Shown here piece after piece: positions 61,266 through 64,000 of a stretch of DNA of 64,000 bases; within the stretch, counting starts at the first letter, position 1; the number at the start of each line of letters is the position of its first letter. The position numbers were made by a program, and so were the translations under genes. The stretch comes from Microvelia longipes (Eukaryota; Arthropoda; Insecta; Hemiptera; Veliidae): assembly GCA_018340805.1 (NCBI GenBank), contig JACMZG010001913.1, forward strand, positions 33,292,433-33,356,432, written 5' to 3'. Below the pieces are notes generated by a model that was given only the letters and a program-made list of their open reading frames with translations, was not told where the DNA came from and did no database searches.

Positions 61266-62765
61266 ATGACTTATTATTATTATTATTATTTCATTGTGTG
61301 GGTAGATATTAAACCCATGCGCTGCGACTTCTGTGAAGTTTTAGTACAAATACCCTCGTGTTAACTCTTTACAGGAAATACTATTACTTTTCCTTTGATT
61401 AATTCGTTTGATAGAATTTTCATTTGTCAAAAATTCTTCATTAGGGCCTTCAACTCTAGCTTTTTCGAATAACATTCATCTTTTGTAAAGTACTCAAGTG
61501 CTTCATATTCAAATATTATGTTTTGCTGATTCAGAGGACAGCCCACAAATTCTACAGTCAAGGTCTTTTAAGTATTTGTCTATGGTGTTTATATGTTTGC
61601 GTAGGTGACAGTGACCAGTTATCAAGGCAGCAACTAGACTCAGGTTTTTGTTGTATAGTTTTAGATGACTCTCTGTCAGCTTGGCTTCAGGACATTCAAT
61701 CACAAGTTTACCGTGGAATAATGCCCTTATGCCAAGGGCATTATTCCAGTGTAGCTGTTGATTAGTTGCTAGCCATCCTCACATTGCACTCTTGGCTTGA
61801 GTTTTTATAATTCCAATGCCTAGTTCTGATCCTGTTTGGGTTTGTTCTGAACCTTTTTTGGTTATAGAATCTATCTCCTATCTCATTGCGGACTATCATT
61901 TTTACCCAGAAAACCATCTAATTCCTATAGCGTTGTGAATAGCTTATGTGATAAGGTTCTATAAACATTCCCATGCCAGTTTAGAGCTTACTTAATAACA
62001 CCCTAAAGCTTTCATGGCAGCTTGGCTATTGGTATAGATGCACAATGATGCTTAATTAAAGTTTACTATTGATTTTATTAAAGTTTATTGAAGTTGATAT
62101 TGCTTGATAAGTATATATTATTGATTAAGGTTCTCGATAATACCAGTGTTGATCTAGAATACTTCTGAATGAAAAAATGAGGCATGCTTACCTAGAGGAA
62201 TAAACGGGTCACCATAATCAATTTAGGTCCATTTGTGAGCTATGCAACTGTCGATAGATGGAAAAGTAACTTCACTCATTAGAGTGAACCATTCTCACTA
62301 AATTGTGATTACACAATTTAGTGAGAATGGTTTTTAGTAAGAACCAATAGACTAGAGCTGTCATATGGTCAGAGGGCATGTCCAATAATAAATTGCAAAT
62401 CAATGTGATCACATTGATTTGTGTTTTCTCACAACAAGATTTCCAGTTTTTCTTAAATTTGCTTTACCAGTTTTCTTAAAGAGTCGAGCTTCACTTTTGA
62501 TTACATGTTTGAGAGGTAGAAGCCCAACACAGGTGTTTGGCATTACTTCTAAAGACTCTGTAGAACTAGTAGTCATAGATCCAGTAATTGATAGCCCTTA
62601 AACAGAAGTTTATTATACAACTGTGACCTGGTTTATCGTTGGCCACAAAGCCATCACACAAGGTTTTAAGTGATGGTTCCAGATTCTCATCAAAAATTTA
62701 TCCAAGATATTTTACTTTGGGGGATAGTTGCAATTTATGATCGATCAGTAGTAGGGGTCTAGCAA
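61266..62765 (-). mobile_element. I-type LINE 3' fragment (RT end, RNase H, tail), decayed
   Basis: From 62765 on the minus strand: LSPKVKYLG.IFDENLEPSL (RT thumb), EVMPNTCVGLLPLKHVIKSE (about 62555-62490), an RNase H region with DPFIPLGKHASFFHSEVF and IYTNSQAAMKAL (about 62036-62000), ECPEAKLTESHLKLYNK and AALITGHCHLRKHINTIDKY, and CRICGLSSESAKHNI (about 61555-61511). It ends in a (TAA)n tail at about 61268-61290, as I elements do. Many stops, and three perfect small palindromes inside. Confidence 0.8.
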
Positions 62766-62840
62766 GGTCGATAAAGCGTTACTTTACTAGCCTTCGACAC
62801 CTGGATGATCTCGGGGTTCGCATCCCAGGTTACGCTCTTA
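62755..62840 (+). repeat. tRNA-related SINE head or tRNA pseudogene
   Basis: TCTAGCAAGGTCGATAAAGC resembles a pol III A box and D arm; GGGGTTCGCATCCC at 62814-62827 is a good B box and T arm (four of five stem pairs). The anticodon region is too long for a normal cloverleaf and no acceptor stem pairs, so this is not a functional tRNA gene. It sits at the 5' edge of the LINE fragment. Confidence 0.4.
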
Positions 62841-64000
62841 GGTTTATTATTAAAATATAACTTGCACAAAATGTAGATAACTCTTTTAGCGTAACGTTTG
62901 CCTCCATAACCTGAAGTCGTTTCACCAGAGTTATCCCTGATAACCGCAAGGCTCTAAATAGATATAATTAGTGATATATAGTGGATTAAGTTTTGATCAA
63001 TTGATAGCCTACCAAAAACCAAATGAGAGCAGGCTTTCTATTGGTTCATTCTACCCCAACCCTTAAAGAAAGAGTTCTGTGCATACACCAATAGAATTCT
63101 TGTCATCGCCAATATATAGCGGTATGTGTACTAATAAAAACTTAAAAATTATTATGAAGCCTTAACCAAATGAGAACAACAGAAACTGGTGGAGGAAATA
63201 ATTAACTCTACGAAGTACCTATGAATTGGTCCAGGATCTCAAACCAGGAACTAAAACTATATTTTTTAATAATTATCTCCAAGATAATTATTATCTTCTA
63301 GCAAGGTTTTACTCATGATTTATAGTTGATGGTTTTACTCTTCTGCATAGTTTCGTCTAACCCTTTCGTCTAACTTTTTTGGTAGATTTTTTTTAGAGAC
63401 TGACCAAATTTACCTCCGATCAAGTTTAGTTTATCAAACTTATTAGATTATTTACGGCAAAGACAACCTTACAAATAATACTTTCAAACTTTTCTGCTAG
63501 AATATTTTAGATCGTGTGATTGATACTAATTAGTCATAAAGACAAGTAGTTGTACTTTGTGACTAAAAACTTAAATTAAGTTTTTAGTCTGTCTTTGATA
63601 TCTGATCGGTAAGACTCTTCTATCATTCTCTTCTTTATTTCACGGTTAGCACTAATGATAACCTCTTGTTAGGTTAAGAACGCTTTGCTATTGAAGGTAT
63701 ATATTTTATGTGGAGAGGCTTCTTCTTCTATTAAGAAAAACTCCATTAACGCTTAACTTAATTCATGAATCTTTAATACGTTTTAAAATCAAAAGTTGCT
63801 AACAAATCAATTACTAATTTGCTCAAAAAGGTAATAAAAGGTTTAAAGACTTTTGTTTATCTTTCAAACTGATAGCAATAGCCGTCTGGTACTCTTATCA
63901 CTTTAACAGTTGGTACTGACGAATATATTAGTTTTGTATTCTAGCATTTCTTGGTATTAATTGTAAAATGTTGCAGAGAATAATTTTCTGTAGAATATGC
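62841..64000. other. Intergenic AT-rich sequence to window end
   Basis: No gene or LINE motif recognised on either strand. A perfect palindrome (GACTAAAAACTTAA and its complement, one-base loop) lies at 63561-63589. Confidence 0.45.

Noticed and set aside
62755..62840. Functional tRNA gene
   Set aside because: No acceptor stem and an overlong anticodon region; kept only as a tRNA-related repeat.

Overview
The window is eukaryotic nuclear DNA, very AT-rich, with GT-AG introns, poly-A and (TAA)n retroelement tails, and a heavy load of inverted-repeat transposons. The one host gene I recognise has its closest remembered matches in insect DUOXA proteins (Drosophila moladietz), so an insect or other arthropod is most likely. 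I cannot name the species.

The host gene is DUOXA, the dual-oxidase maturation factor, on the + strand. Six exons (4761-4895, 15071-15275, 17978-18189, 25033-25225, 30705-30896, 32512-32566) join in frame with consistent intron phases and encode 329 residues up to a stop codon. The N-terminal exon(s) lie upstream of the window. The five introns (about 10.2, 2.7, 6.8, 5.5 and 1.6 kb) consist largely of transposon debris.

Layout: 1-4.7 kb is a LINE 3' fragment, two MITEs, a foldback element and a repeat carrying a 29-bp minisatellite. Intron 1 (4.9-15 kb) holds a LINE fragment, a 39-bp mini-MITE, a decayed MULE-type transposase on the minus strand flanked by inverted blocks, and a 545-bp MITE. 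Intron 3 holds a nearly full-length but broken LINE on the minus strand, itself interrupted by another LINE and by a palindromic insert, with a MITE-in-MITE nest at its 5' end. Intron 4 holds a Tc1/mariner foldback derivative and a three-layer nest (foldback repeat, then LINE, then LINE) that also carries a MITE. Downstream of DUOXA (32.6-64 kb) I find no secure host gene. That half has MITEs, foldbacks, six tandem arrays, an uncertain receptor-like ORF at 41 kb, a duplicated promoter-like block at 42.8-43.7 kb, and an I-type LINE fragment on the minus strand at 61.3-62.8 kb.

The most notable pattern is that four MITE families (called A, G, H and M here) end in a related CWWAGA terminus. Several copies show 8-bp target-site duplications, and paralogous empty sites in this same window support two of the insertions. 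One element is only 39 bp, two terminal repeats back to back. A second pattern is recurrent short perfect palindromes with 0-5-base loops, mostly inside old transposon copies, which look like template-switch scars.
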